A stretch of 64,000 bases of DNA from Lactuca virosa (GCA_928212115.1 CAKMRJ010005634.1:254107449-254171448); one strand, 5' to 3'. Positions 1 through 12,300 are shown, numbered from the stretch's first letter. Notes: generated by a model from the sequence alone, not told the origin. Made by a program: numbers and translations.

Positions 1-267
1 AGTCAAACCGGTCAACTCTAGTAACTCTTGTATACTAGGGTTTACATTATGTAATTACTGTACAACTCGCTATTCTAATGAGAAATCATCAAATGAAAAG
101 TCGTATATCTAGATCTCGTTAACCAAAAACTATGGTTAGTAATGAACCAAAGCAATAAAACACTATTGCATACTCATCGGGAGTGTGTAAGATCCTTAAA
201 CGTGGCTTAACGGGGTTTACAGACCTTGCGTTGCGAAGCCGGACCCTCAAAAAGGTCACAAAAGAAG

Positions 268-415
268 TCTCTCCAAATCTCTTTCACTCTATCTCTCCCT
301 AACTCAAATCTCTCCCAAATCTCTCAAGTATGTCAAATCTCTCCCAAATTTCTCCAAGTATGCCAAATCTCTCCAAGAATGTCAAATCTCTCCCAAATCT
401 CTCTCAAAAGTTCCC
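268..415 (+). repeat. Degenerate CT-rich tandem repeats in the A LTR
   Basis: Repeated CAAATCTCTCCC and CAAGTATG(T/C) blocks, in runs of roughly 20-30 bp. The same array is at 9697-9838 in the 3' LTR. Polypyrimidine on the plus strand. It reads as a short ORF only because of the repeat structure. Confidence 0.7.
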
Positions 416-1380
416 GTAACTTTTTGTAATCATTCGGGTCATCCCGACCCTTAACCGGGTCAAAAAACCGCTTAAAACGGGGTAAAAACGGGTAAAATAC
501 CCTTAAGGACCCGAAACCCACTCTATAGGGCCGAACGCTCTTAGAGCCGAAAGTCCTCTTAAGGAACCGAACTGCTGAGAACCGAAGCCCCAGGACCGAA
601 CCCGAACCTCGCATGCGAACCGAACCCCCTTCGGTCCATTTCGCTCCTAAGCCTTTCGGCCCATTTCGCTTCTAGTCCTTTCGCCCCATTTCACCTCCGG
701 TCCATGACCAGAAGGGACCGAAACTCGGCCCACAACCGAGAGGTCTCGCAGGAAGCCCAAAATCACCCGGTTCTCGACTACGACTTCGTTTTAGGCCCGT
801 TTTTCATCATTTTGACGCGGGATTTTCACCCGAAACTTTATTTTAACATTTAAGGCCCCATATCTTATGATTTCCCACATTTTTGGGGATAAATCTTATC
901 CAAGAAGAGTGGGTGAAGTACTAGAGGTGGAGTGTTGACTTTCCTTTAGTTTATGACACAAGCAACCACCCCCACACCCACTCCATGACCAGCCACTCCT
1001 CCCCACCATACCTAGTCACTTCATAGTCCGTTCCCACTCATTTCCCAGCCATTCCCACGTTCTAAGGGCTGGAAAACCCCCCTCTCTCCTCACACTTCTC
1101 TCATTTTCACACTTTCCACCAAAGATCAAACACATCTTTTCTCTCAAATTCTCTCTCACAATTTCGAGATTTCCAAGGCATTTTTCAAGCTTTCCTTCTT
1201 CATTTGGTAAGTATCATCATCCTTCATATGATTATTACACATCCTCCTACTCAAAATCGTAGACATCTTACACAAACATCGTCACCTTCATGTTAGGTTC
1301 TCGAATCATCAAGGCATCTTCTTAGTGTTCTTGAGTTGAACACTTCCATTCTTCAAACCTCCATCCAATAAGAACACATA

Positions 1381-1390
1381 AGGTGAGTTC
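1381..1390 (+). promoter_or_regulatory. Predicted 5' splice site in the A LTR
   Basis: AG|GTGAGTTC, with GT at 1383-1384, followed by CATACCCC and then a G-run. The same arrangement occurs in D (37675, 46713) and E (48573, 52628). Equivalent copy at 10810 in the 3' LTR. It would pair with 3' splice sites ending at 3434 and 4788. Consensus match only; splicing is inferred. Confidence 0.5.
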
Positions 1391-2250
1391 ATACCCCTAT
1401 CTTTTCATGTTTTTCTTAAGTTTTAAGGGGGGGAATACAAGTTAAAACACTTAGAACATAACTAAACTCATTTAACAGCCTTCATCAGAAAAGTTTAACT
1501 CCATTCACAGACTGTTTTGGTCAACTTAAACATTTTAGTTTTCAAAACTATATTAGGTGAAAATAGTTCAGGTTCATACCTTTAAAATGACTACTTGCAC
1601 ATCTCCATACGATGTTTCTACAATTTATGGTGATTTTTACAAAACTGCCTATCATTTCAAGAACAAATCCGGACCAGTCTGTGATTAAGGACTTTTTCAC
1701 ACAAGTTGGAGGTCAGTAAAAATCATAATAAAATTTATGAACAAACTAGGCTCATTTTCCAAACTCTCAGAATTTACAGATTCTGATTTGGATCTTTGAT
1801 GATTTTACTATAAAATTTCTAAGAACAGAATAGAAAGGTTAATACTAGAAAAATGCTATCAATTTCATTTGCACCTTGTAACTTGTTGAGCAAGGTGTGT
1901 ATCATTATGTGAATATATGTTTTTACATTATATGTCGGTCTTAGTGTAATGACATACACCATAAAACAAATGGATTTTACCTTCACAAGTATGGTAATTA
2001 GTTTAAGGTTATAAACAAAGTTTACATCCATTCCATACAAACATTTGATAAACTATGGAAGTATAGTTTATGTTGCTTTTACATTACAGACGATTATAAT
2101 AAACTATAATAGGCATAGTTTATGTTTCATTACATTTCAAACTCTTTACCAAAGGTTTTCAGTTCACGTAAATCTGTTAATGAATAAATTTGTGAGACAT
2201 TCGCTTCGTGTTACATCCATGTAACAAAATCAAAAGTCCTGTAAATTGTA

Positions 2251-2450
2251 ACCAGAGTCTCTTGTAGGGAGAACGTGATAGTTGTGTATAGATCTATATT
2301 GGGTCTGACAAACCCACACCTGAGCTGCATGCAACAGCTAGACCGGCAGGTCTGGGGTGACAAGTGTCATTTAACTTGCGACGCCTGAAGAACGTCGTAT
2401 TACGAGGCCGTCTGAGTCATAGTATGGTTATAATAACTCACATGTGGTAT
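2251..2450 (+). repeat. Conserved two-hairpin block of the A LTR
   Basis: Starts ACCAGAGTCTC. It contains hairpin 1 (AGACC, loop GGCA, GGTCT, 2340-2353) and hairpin 2 (CGACG ... CGTCG, 2379-2397), then a TATGGTTATAATAACTCAC end. Related blocks occur at 11682-11880 (A 3' LTR), 38511-38700 and 53952-54135 (D), and 53084-53255 (E 3' LTR). Confidence 0.65.
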
Positions 2451-2966
2451 TAACAAAACATAAGATTTATGGGTTTTACTTCTAAATTTTAACGAGTTTA
2501 TGTCAATTTAAACTTGCATAAATTTCTTTAAGTATGGTAAAATACTTGTACACTTCGGTCTTGACTTTTAAGACTACAATGCATTACATAAGAAAATATG
2601 GGATCTTTCTTGAAAAAACATCATTTTTACAAGAAAAGGATTTTAGCATCACCTCCAAAAGCTTATGAACTGACCAACTTAATTGTTGACACTCTTTCAA
2701 AATTACTTGTATTCTCAGGAAATCAATAAACAGGTAATCAAGCGCTTTTGAGGATGGGACGTTAAGGCGTCAAACATTTCATTTTTGTCAACATAATGTA
2801 ATTGATTTGGAAACATGTAAACTCGTACAATGATGTAACCTTTTCAATTATATTTATGTTGGTTGTGTTTACTTTGATCACTATTGCAATTGTTGTTATG
2901 ATACTATACATGAAGTCCTCCACCCTCGGACGTTTCCGCCATCCTTGGTTTGGGGGTGTGACAGAT

Positions 2967-2978
2967 TGGTATCAGAGC
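2967..2978 (+). other. Element A primer-binding site (tRNA-Met type)
   Basis: TGGTATCAGAGC begins three bases after the LTR end (2963). This is the usual plant PBS complementary to the 3' end of initiator tRNA-Met; it primes minus-strand cDNA synthesis. Confidence 0.92.
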
Positions 2979-2981
2979 AAT

Positions 2982-3033
2982 GTTTATAGTGAACTAAGTA
3001 TATCGAACCACATAAGATATACAAACTATAAAC
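2982..3033 (+). other. PBS-proximal nested hairpin (A)
   Basis: Outer arms GTTTATAGT (2982-2990) and ACTATAAAC (3025-3033) pair perfectly. Inner arms GTATATC (2998-3004) and GATATAC (3016-3022) also pair. Counterparts occur in C, D, E and F at the same place. Confidence 0.7.
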
Positions 3034-3439
3034 ACAATTGGGACTGGAAATATCTGATTGAACGTTTTCAAATGACTATAGTTTTAGAAAATAAACGGTT
3101 TCTTGTTAAAATTGTAAGTACTTGCATACATGCTCGCATAGTGTCATAACTAGGAAGAATATAAAGTAAAACGAGGAGTTGGACACTACGAGTAGACCTT
3201 GGGATATGTAATCAGACTTGGAATGAATATAGCCTGATCAACTATATTTATCCGAAGTGTGACTATGGTATGTCGGGGTATGGTCGTAGTGAGCAACAAG
3301 CCTAAAAACTCCCCATACAAGAAAGTTGCTAAGAACCAAATATAACATTTAAAAATACTATAGGAGTATTTTGTAAATTATAACTCGACATTTTAGATTC
3401 ATTTCATATCTCTTACACCCCTATTCTCATACAGACAAC
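3034..3439 (+). other. Leader of A between PBS hairpin and ORF-X
   Basis: AT-rich, no credible ORF. It ends in a pyrimidine-rich stretch and a predicted 3' splice site (CTATTCTCATACAG, AG at 3433-3434) five bases before the ORF-X ATG. Confidence 0.6.
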
Positions 3440-4129
3440 ATGGTGGGATTCCATCTACCTGGAGACCCTTACTTCCCTAATGAGGGAAACGCTGGATGGC
3501 TCGAGGCAGAACCCGAGGAAATGATCGAGGAGGATCCTGAGGAAGACCCCGAAGAGGTTGAGGAAGAAGAGGAACCCGAGGCGAAAGAGGAAATGGAGGA
3601 CGAAGGAGAAGACAAAGAGGAAGAAGAAGAAGAGCCAGAGGAGGAAGTTGTCAACCCTCCTTACATCGCCAGGGTGCCTGCGAACCGCTTTGGCTTCAAC
3701 GGGCCCGAACCCCGTTGGGCAACAGTGATCGAGCGATGGAGCCGTCAGCAACGACAACGATCACCATTTGGTGATCAATGAGGTTACTACGACCTCAGCC
3801 ACGGGGGACCGGCTGACAGAGCGCTTCTAGTCATGACTCAACAAATAACTAACATCGATGATCGCGGTAGGGCGACGACGGACCAAATTCGGGAGCTGAG
3901 TGCCAGCATAGAAGCCACTACTACCCGCACCAGAGACCTAGAGAGAGACTCCTACTTCAGGGACCAACTCATCAAGGACCTTCTCGCTGCTCGGGCAGAA
4001 GCAAGGGAGTATCAAGAAAAATACTTGGCACTCGAGGAAAGAGTGATTGCAGCCGAGCGACGATTGGCTGAACTCCAGGGTGCATCGACCTCGTCCCAAG
4101 CACCATCAGGGGCCGATCACCGTGAGTAG
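3440..4129 (+). pseudogene. ORF-X of element A: extra ORF upstream of gag, one in-frame TGA
   Basis: Not a canonical retrotransposon protein; function unknown. The first part (113 codons from ATG 3440) opens with GFHLPGDPYFPN, continues with a very acidic Glu/Asp stretch and ends near a Trp-containing block. TGA at 3779-3781 interrupts it. The same frame then stays open to TAG at 4127-4129, with a charged, helix-prone C-terminus (LEERVIAAERRLAEL) that looks coiled-coil. Element E carries an uninterrupted 197-codon homologue (49400-49993) and D another interrupted copy (40063-40692). D has TGA at the same codon, where E has CGA. A predicted 3' splice site directly precedes the ATG, and a GTGAGT donor-like sequence overlaps the stop codon. 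It could be a Gag-like accessory or RNA-binding protein; neither role is shown. Confidence 0.7.
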
Positions 4130-4792
4130 AACTCATTCTACTCGCACGTCCTCGTAGAGTAGGTTTATGAGTATGCGTTGGTGCTACTCTTTTTGCATGT
4201 AAGCTAACCCTGCGATTAAGTGATTACACTACTCAAGGGGCTATGTTATGCCAAAATTTTCCGTTACATTGATGTAGACCTGCTTAAAGGTCAAATTCTC
4301 CTAAACAATATGTATCAAATTATATCAATGAAATTGGCATGTATTTATTTCATTGCGAGTTTATAATAAATCTCATAGCATGGCAGTGCAAACAATTTAC
4401 TTTCGGTGTTTCTGAGATTCTTAATGTGCACCTCCTGGTTAGTTGTAATTGTGAGACGATCGACTTAGAAATGGTGAGTCCGCCTTAGGTCCTGTTCCTT
4501 GTTTGGTTGTGGGCCTAGGATAGACTCATTAAGTTCAACGGCCTATTGGACCATAATCACAAATAACTGGTGTGCATCGAGTGATCATAGGAAAGGACCA
4601 GGCATGACCAAAGATTACAGAATTACATTTGGGTCACTACTAAATTCGGGAAGTTCGAGCACAAGAATTTTCTTCATAAATCATTTCTGAATGTTTTAAG
4701 TCGGGTCATATAACAAATAATCAAATTCAATAAACTCCGACTTACAATTGAAGACTTACCGATTTTTCGTCTTTATAACTTTTGACAGAACT
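4130..4792 (+). other. Spacer between ORF-X and gag in A
   Basis: No supported gene. It contains a CCTTGTTTGGTTGTGG motif (about 4496-4511) that recurs in D's leader and D's LTRs. It ends in a predicted 3' splice site (CTTTTGACAG, AG at 4787-4788) just before the gag ATG. Short ORFs here have no recognisable features. Confidence 0.55.
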
Positions 4793-6680
4793 ATGCCGCC
4801 AAGGAAAAGACCCAGACCTTCCGGCAGCACAGCACCACCTCCTCCGCCGCCACCTCCACAATTTGATTCCGTGATGTTCCAGGCTGCAGTAACAGCAGCC
4901 GTGGCGGCCGCAATGTCGCAAATAGGGACAAACGGTGCTGGTGGTTCTGAATCGGGTGCTACGCACTCTAACCACGGGGACAGTACGGGGCGTATAAGAG
5001 AGTGTTCTTACAAAGACTTCACGAATGGCAAACCTGATTTCTTTAATGGAAGCGGGGGAGTGGTCACACTAATGCAATGGTTCGAAAGGACCGAAGCAGT
5101 TTTCGAAATCTGTGCTTGCCCCGAAGCAAGCAAGGTCAAGTATGCGGCATTCACTTTCACCGGTAAAGCTCTCACTTGGTGGAATGGCCGAGTTAAGTCA
5201 CTTACTCCTGTAGTGGCTAACTCTATCAGCTGGGAGGACTTGAAAGCTTTGATGCTAAAGGAGTATTGCCCGAGGGGCGAAGTGCAAAAACTTGAGGAAG
5301 AACTCTGGAACCTCAAGATGTCGGGCACAGACCTTGAAACTTATACTACCCGATTCAATGACCTCGCACTCCTCTGCCCAGTAATGGTCACTCCAGAAGA
5401 GAAGAAGGTGGAACGATACCTCTGGGGCTATCATCCCAGATTCAAGATAGTGTGCTGGCCTCGAAACCCACTACTTTTGACAGTGCCAAGGAATTGGCAC
5501 AACAACTTATCGATCATAGAGCCAGCCATGGTACTGTTACCACCACCCGCGATCAAGATAAGGGGGGGAGCAATAAAAGAAAATTTTGGAACAACAAAAA
5601 GAAGCAGTCGGTGCCAGACTCCACCAAAAAGCAACAGACAGTGGCTGTCCACGCTGCCACTACCCCTGCCACTCCAGCACCACCGAAGCCATATGCGGGA
5701 ACCCTTCCCAAGTGCAATAAATGCAACTTCCACCACACCGGTGCTTGTCGGGAAATACACTGCAAAAATTGCAGCAAGAAGGGGCATACCGCTTGCTTCT
5801 ATAGGACGCCAGCCCAACCAATCACTCAAGTCGCCAATACAGGGGCAAGTCAAGCCTGTTACGGCTGTGGGGAGACAGGGCACTTCAAAAGAAACTGCCC
5901 AAAGGCACAAACCCCTAATGCTGGTGGCGTGGGGAGAGTCCTGGCTATAGGACATGGAGAAGCAATCAAGGACCCCACGGTGGTTACTGGTACGTTTCTT
6001 CTCAATAACTCATATGCATGCATACTCTTCGATAGTGGAGCAGAGAGGAGTTTTGTGAGCCATCAATTCAAACACTTACTTAGACAAAATCCCCAACTAC
6101 TAAAAGACACATACGTCGTAGAAATGGCAAACGGAAAGGCAGAGCGCGCTAGCGATATATACTCAGGGTGTACCCTCACTCTAGATAATCATTCATTTAA
6201 AATCGACCTAATGCCGGTAACAATAAAAAGTTTCGACATAATCATCGGTATGGATTGGTTAAGTTCTCATCGTGCCGACATTCTATGTTACGAAAGGGCC
6301 GTTCGCCTCAATCTGCCAAGTGGCGAAACCCTTCTCGTCTACGGTGATAAACCCAGTGCAAACTTACAAATCATCTCTTGCGTCAAGGCTCAAAAGTATC
6401 TCCGAAAGGAATACCACGCCTTCTTAGCCCACATAGTAGATAAGAAACAAGAGATGAAGGATATCAAAGACATTCCAGAAGTGTGCAACTTTCCCGACGT
6501 ATTCCCTGATGACCTTCCAGGCGTACCCCTCGCACGGCAAGTCGAATTCCGAATCGACTTGGTCCCCGGAGCTACCCCAGTAGCCAAAGCTCCATACCGC
6601 CTAGCGCCGGCAGAAATGCAAGAATTGTCCAGTCAATTGAACGAGCTGTTAAGCAAAGGGTTCATCAGGCGAGTTTTTCA
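4793..6680 (+). pseudogene. gag: Element A gag and protease, frameshifted
   Basis: Gag packages the RNA; the aspartic protease cuts the polyprotein. ATG 4793 (MPPRKRPRP) follows a predicted splice acceptor. A Pro-rich N-terminus leads to a retrotransposon Gag core with ECSYKDF, ALTWW and EYCPRGEVQKLE motifs. Near 5446 the reading moves by one base into another frame. That frame carries a Cys-rich region and a CCHC zinc knuckle (CYGCGETGHFKRNC, 5857-5898), then the protease DSG catalytic motif (GAT at 6031). A second one-base frame change near 6670-6685 separates this from RT. In related D, gag and pol lie in one frame apart from decay, so these shifts look like disabling indels rather than programmed frameshifting. 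Confidence 0.88.
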
Positions 6681-9326
6681 CCTTGGGGAGCACCAGTCCT
6701 GTTTGTGAAGAAGAAGGACGGATCTTTTCGCATGTGCATCGACTACCGCGAGTTAAATAAGCTTACCATCAAAAACCGATACCCTCTACCCCGAATCGAC
6801 GACCTCTTCGACCAACTCCAAGGAGCAAGGTACTTTTCAAAAATCGATCTGAGGTCGGGTTACCATCAGCTACGAGTTCAAGAAGAAGATATCCCCAAGA
6901 CAACTTTCAGAACTCGCTATGGGCACTGCGAGTTTGTAGTGATGCCCTTCGGGTTAACCAACGCATATATGGTATTCATGGACCTGATGAATCGAGTGTG
7001 TCGGCCCTACTTAGAAAAATTCGTGATCGTATTCATCGACGACATTTTGGTCTACTCACGAAACAAGGAAGAGCACCGCCAACACCTGCGACAAGTGTTA
7101 GAGACATTGAGAGCTGAGAAGCTTTATGCTAAATTCTCTAAGTGCGAATTCTGGATCCGAGAAGTGGATTTCCTTGGCCATGTGGTCAGTGAGAGAGGGA
7201 TACATGTGGACCCTTCCAAAATCAAGGCAATCGAAAACTGGTCAGCACCTACAACACCAACGGAAATCCGACAATTCTTGGGGCTTGCTGGATACTACCG
7301 AAGATTCATCCAAAACTTCTCCAAGATCGCTAAGCCGCTCACCACCTTGACTCAAAAAGGTGTGATGTTTAAATGGGAAGATAAACAAGAAGCTGCCTTC
7401 CAAACGTTAAAACAAGCCATGTGCAGCGCACCGATCCTGTCTCTGCCAGAGGGAACCGAAGACTTTGTAGTCTACTGCGATGCATCAAACCAGGGACTTG
7501 GGTGTGTATTAATGCAGCGAGGAAAGGTCATTGCCTATGCATCGAGGCAATTGAAAACACACGAAGTCAACTACGCCACGCATGACCTCGAATTGGGAGC
7601 AGTAGTGTTCGCCCTAAAGATCTGGAGGCACTACCTTTACGGAATGAAGTGTACTGTCTTTACCGATCACAAGAGCCTTCAGCACATTCTCAATCAAAAG
7701 GAGCTTAACATGAGACAAAGACGATGGGTGGAACTACTGAATGATTACGATTTTGAGATTCGTTATCACCCAGGTAAGGCAAACGTAGTAGCAGATGCCT
7801 TAAGTCGAAAGGAATACTCGGGGCGTCGAGTAAAGTCATTAACGATGACAATCCATTCACACCTGTCCACACAAATCAAAGAGGCTCAGCTGGAGGCCTT
7901 GAAACCGGAAAATGTGACGGGTGAGGCATTAAGAGGAATGGATAAGAACCTTGAAGTCAAGGACGACGGAGTTCGTTACCTCATGAACCGAATCTGGACA
8001 CCAAAGTTCGGTGGGTTCCGGGACGTCGTCATGAACGAAGCACACAAGACTCGATACTCCATCCATCCAGGTTCGGATAAGATGTATCTAGACCTCAAGA
8101 AGTTGTACTGGTGGCCGAACATGAAAGCCGATATTGCTACCTATGTGGGCAAGTGTCTGACTTGCGCCAAAGTCAAGGTGGAATACCAGAAACCCTCAGG
8201 ATTGCTGCAACAGCCTGATATACCGGAGTGGAAGTGGGAACGAATAACCATGGACTTCATAACCAAGCTACCTAAGACCACGGGCGGGCTTGATACCATA
8301 TGGGTAATCGTGGACAGATTGACCAAATCAGCGCACTTCCTGCCAATAAAGGAAACCGACAAGATGGAGAAGTTGACTAGAACATACATCAAAGAGGTTG
8401 TACGACTGCATGGCGTGCCGATATCCATTATCTCTGACAGAGATAGTAGATTTACATCGCGGTTTTGGCAGTCTTTACAGAAATCCCTAGGGACTAGGCT
8501 TGACATGAGTACAACCTATCACCCACAAACTGACGGGCAAAGTGAGAGGACCATTCAGACGCTGGAAGACATGCTTAGAGCATGTGTGATAGACTTTGGT
8601 AAATCTTGGGATACCCATTTACCACTTGTCGAATTCTCGTACAATAACAGTTATCACACTAGCATCAAGGTTGCACCATTTGAAGCCCTCTATGGCCGCA
8701 AGTGCAGGTCACCTCTGTGCTGGCCTGAAGTGGGTGACACGCAACTAGCTAAGGGACAAGTCCCTAATAGCACCCTCACTGGCCCGAAGATAATAAGAGA
8801 AACCACAGAAAAGATCGTTCAAATTCGGGAAAGACTGAAAGCATCCCGAGATCGGCAAAAGAGTTACGCGGATAAGCGACGCAAACCCTTGGAATTCCAG
8901 GTCGGTGATCGAGTACTACTGAAAGTTTCCCCTTGGAAAGGAATGATACGTTTCGGTAAACATGGGAAACTAAACCCAAGGTACATCGGACCATTCGAAA
9001 TCCTTGCCAGGATTGGCCCAGTGGCATACAAACTCCTATTACCACAAGAACTAAATCACGTATATCCTACCTTCCACGTATCAAACTTAAAGAAATGCCT
9101 ATCCGACGAGACCCTCGTGATACCACTCGATGAAATTGAAATCAACGAGAGTCTCCACTTAGTGGAAGAACCGGTAGAAATCATGGATCGAGAGATCAAA
9201 AGAACAACGCAAAGTCGTATTCCCATTGTGAAGGTCCGCTAGAACGCTAAACGAGGACCCGAATTCACCTGGGAACGCGAGGATCAGATGAAACAAAAGT
9301 ATCCACATCTCTTCCCAAATTCTTGA
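6681..9326 (+). pseudogene. pol: Element A pol: RT, RNase H, integrase, chromodomain-like tail
   Basis: Reverse transcriptase has KKKDGSFRMCIDYRELN and the catalytic FIDD box (7032-7043). RNase H starts at YCDASNQGLG (about 7465). Integrase has an HHCC zinc-binding region (HPGSDKMY ... CLTCAK) and a DDE triad at codons 8253, 8436 and 8544, with 35 residues between the second D and E. A GPY/F-like module (PRYIGPFEIL) follows. The C-terminal tail (EEPVEIMDRE ... IPIVKVR) is chromodomain-like and is cut by TAG at 9240-9242, where D and E keep Trp (KVRW, IRW). The frame then reopens to TGA 9324-9326. RT, RNase H and integrase cores look intact; loss of the tail might affect targeting to chromatin. 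Confidence 0.92.
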
Positions 9327-9344
9327 AGTCGCATTCAAAAAACT

Positions 9345-9361
9345 AATTTCGGGACGAAATT
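9345..9361 (+). other. Pre-polypurine-tract hairpin (A)
   Basis: Arms AATTTCG and CGAAATT around a GGA loop, 8 bases before the polypurine tract. Counterparts at 12642-12664 (B) and 51541-51559 (E); degraded in D (45609-45626). Confidence 0.6.
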
Positions 9362-9368
9362 CCTTCTA

Positions 9369-9380
9369 ACGGGGGGATGA
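9369..9380 (+). other. Element A polypurine tract
   Basis: AACGGGGGGATGA-type purine run directly abutting the 3' LTR (TGTGACAACC at 9381). Plus-strand DNA priming site. Confidence 0.85.
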
Positions 9381-12300
9381 TGTGACAACCGTCAAATTCT
9401 GGTCAAGTCAAAGTCAAATAAAGTCAACAAGTCAAACCGGTCAACTCTACTAACTCTTGTATACTAGGGTTTACATTATGTAATTACTGTACAACTCGTT
9501 ATTCTAATGAGAAATCATCAAATGAAAAGTCGTATATCTAGATCTCCTTAACCAAAAACTGTGGTTAGTAATGAACCAAAGCAATAAAACACTATTGCAT
9601 ACTCATCGGGAGTGTGTAAGATCCTTAAACGTGGCTTAACGGGGTTTACAGACCTTGCATTGCGAAGCCGGACCCTCAAAAAGGTCACAAAAGAAGTCTC
9701 TCCAAATCTCTTTCACTCTATCTCTCCCTAACTCAAATCTCTCCCAAATCTCTCAAGTATGTCAAATCTCTCCCAAATTTCTCCAAGTATGCCAAATCTC
9801 TCCAAGAATGTCAAATATCTCCCAAATCTCTCTCAAAAGTTCCCGTAACGTTTTGTAATCATTCGGGTCATCCCGACCCTTAACCGGGTCAAAAACCGCT
9901 TAAAACGGGGTAAAAACGGGTAAAATACCCTTAAGGACCCGAAACCCACTCTATAGGGCCGAACGCTCTTAGAGCCGAAAGTCCTCTTAAGGAACCGAAC
10001 TGCTGAGAAACGAAGCCCCAGGACCGAACCCGAACCTCGCATGCGAACCGAACCCCTTTGGTCCATTTCGCTCCTAAGCCTTTCGACCCATTTCGCTTCT
10101 AGTCCTTTCGCCCCATTTCGCCTTCGGTCCATGACCAGAAGGGACCGAAACTCGGCCCACAACCGAGAGGTCTCGCAGGAAGCCCAAAATCACCCGGTTC
10201 TCGACTACGACTTCGTATTAAGCCCGTTTTTCATCATTTTAACGCGGGATTTTCACCCGAAACTTTATTTTAACAGTTAAGGCCCCATATCTTATGATTT
10301 CCCACGTTTTTGGGGATAAATCTTATCCAAGAAGAGTGGGTGAAGTACTAGAGGTGGAGTGTTGACTTTCCTTTAGTTTATGACACAAGCAACCACCCTC
10401 ACACCCACTCCATGACCAGCCACTCCTCCCCACCATACCTAGTCACTTCATAGTCCTTTTCCACTCATTTCCCAGCCATTCCCATGTTCTAAGGGCTGGA
10501 AAACCCCCCTCTCTCCTCACACTTCTCTCATTTTCACACTTTCCACCAAAGATCAAACACATCTTTTCTCTCAAATTCTCTCTCACAATTTCGAGATTTC
10601 CAAGGCATTTTTCAAGCTTTCCTTCTTCATTTGGTAAGTATCATCATCCTTCATATGATTATTACACATCCTCCTACTCAAAATCGTAGATATCTTACAC
10701 AAACATCGTCACCTTCATGTTAGGTTCTCGAATCATCAAGGCATCTTCTTAGTGTTCTTGAGTTGAACACTTCCATTCTTCAAACCTCCATCCAATAAGA
10801 ACACATAAGGTGAGTTCATACCCCTATCTTTTCATGTTTTTCTTAAGTTTTAAGGAGGGGAATACAAGTTAAAACACTTAGAACATAACTAAACTCATTT
10901 AACAGCCTTCATCAGAAAAGTTTAACTCCATTCACGGACTGTTTTGGTCAACTTAAACATTTTAGTTTTCAAAACTGTATTAGGTACAAATAGTTCAGGT
11001 TCATACCTTTAAAATGACTACTTGCACATCTCCATAATATTTTTTTACAATTTATGGTGATTTTTACAAAACTGCCTATCATTTCAAGAACAAATCCGGA
11101 CCAGCCTGTGATTAAGGACTTTTTCACACAAGTTGGAGGTCACTAAAAATCATAATGAAATTTACGAACAAACTAGATTCATTTTCCAAACTCTCAGAAT
11201 TTACAGATTCTGATTTGGATCTTTGATGATTTTACTATAAAATTTCTAAGAACAGAATAGAAATGTTAATACTAGAAAAATGCTATCAATTTCATTTGCA
11301 CCTTGTAACTTGTTGAGCAACGTGTGTATCATTATGTGAATATATGTTTTTACATTATATGTCATTTCGTCTTAGTGTAATGACATACACCAGAAAACAA
11401 ATGGATTTTACCTTCACAAGTATGGTAATTAGTTTAAGGTTATAAACAAAGTTTACATCCATTCCATACAAACATTTGATAAACTATGGAAGTATAGTTT
11501 ATGTTGCTTTTACATTACAAACGATTATAATAAACTATAATAGGTATAGTTTATGTTTCATTACATTTCAAACTCTTTACCAAAGGTTTTCAGTTCATGT
11601 AAATCTGTTAATGAATAAATTTGTGAGACATTCGCTTCGTGTTACATCCATGTAACAAAATCAAAAGTCCTGTAAATTGTAACCAGAGTCTCTTGTAGGG
11701 AGAACGTGATAGTTGTGTATAGATCTATATTGGGTCTGACAAACCCACACCTGAGCTGCATGCAACAGCTAGACCGGCAGGTCTGGGGTGACAAGTGTCA
11801 TTTAACTTGCGACGCCTGAAGAACGTCGTATTACGAGGCCGTCTGAGTCATAGTATGGTTATAATAACTCACATGTGGTATTAACAAAACATAAGATTTA
11901 CGGGTTTTACTTCTAAATTTTAACGAGTTTATGTCAATTTAAACTTGCATAAATTTCTTTAAGTATGGTAAAATACTTGTACACTTCGGTCTTGACTTTT
12001 AAGACTACAATGCATTTATAAGAAAATATGGGATCTTTCTTGAACAAACATCATTTTTACAAGAAAAGGATTTTAGCATCACCTCCGAAAGCTTATGAAC
12101 TCACCAACTTAATTGTTGACACTCTTTTAAAATTACTTGTATTCTCAGGAAATCTATAAACAGGTAATCAAGCGCTTTTGAGGATGGGGCGTTAAGGTGT
12201 CAAACATTTCATTTTTGTCAACATAATGTAATTGATTTGGAAACATGTAAACTCGTACAATGATGTAACTTTTTCAATTATATTTATGTTGGTTGTGTTT

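Larger units (their letters stand above)
1..2963 (+). repeat. Element A 5' LTR (lacking its first 49 bp)
   Basis: Same sequence as 9430-12393. It ends in GGTGTGACA at 2963, two bases before the PBS. It carries a CT-rich repeat tract (268-415), a CCGAA-rich tract (about 490-730), a consensus 5' splice site at 1383, a G-run followed by AATACAAGT (about 1429), and a conserved two-hairpin block (2251-2450). I did not find a convincing TATA box. Confidence 0.93.

Noticed and set aside
2967..2978. tRNA-like sequence at the PBS sites
   Set aside because: Only 11-13 bases complementary to a tRNA 3' end, in the expected PBS position; no cloverleaf.
3455..3757. 100-codon minus-strand ORF with a Phe/Leu-rich hydrophobic stretch
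   Set aside because: Exact antisense of the acidic GAA/GAG-rich part of ORF-X.
5431..5955. 174-codon minus-strand ORF
   Set aside because: Antisense shadow of A gag and its zinc-knuckle region.
5446..6685. Programmed -1 frameshifting in A gag-pol
   Set aside because: Two separate shifts, one in mid-Gag and one in RT, with no slippery site or pseudoknot I could support; D shows a single original phase, so random indels are simpler.
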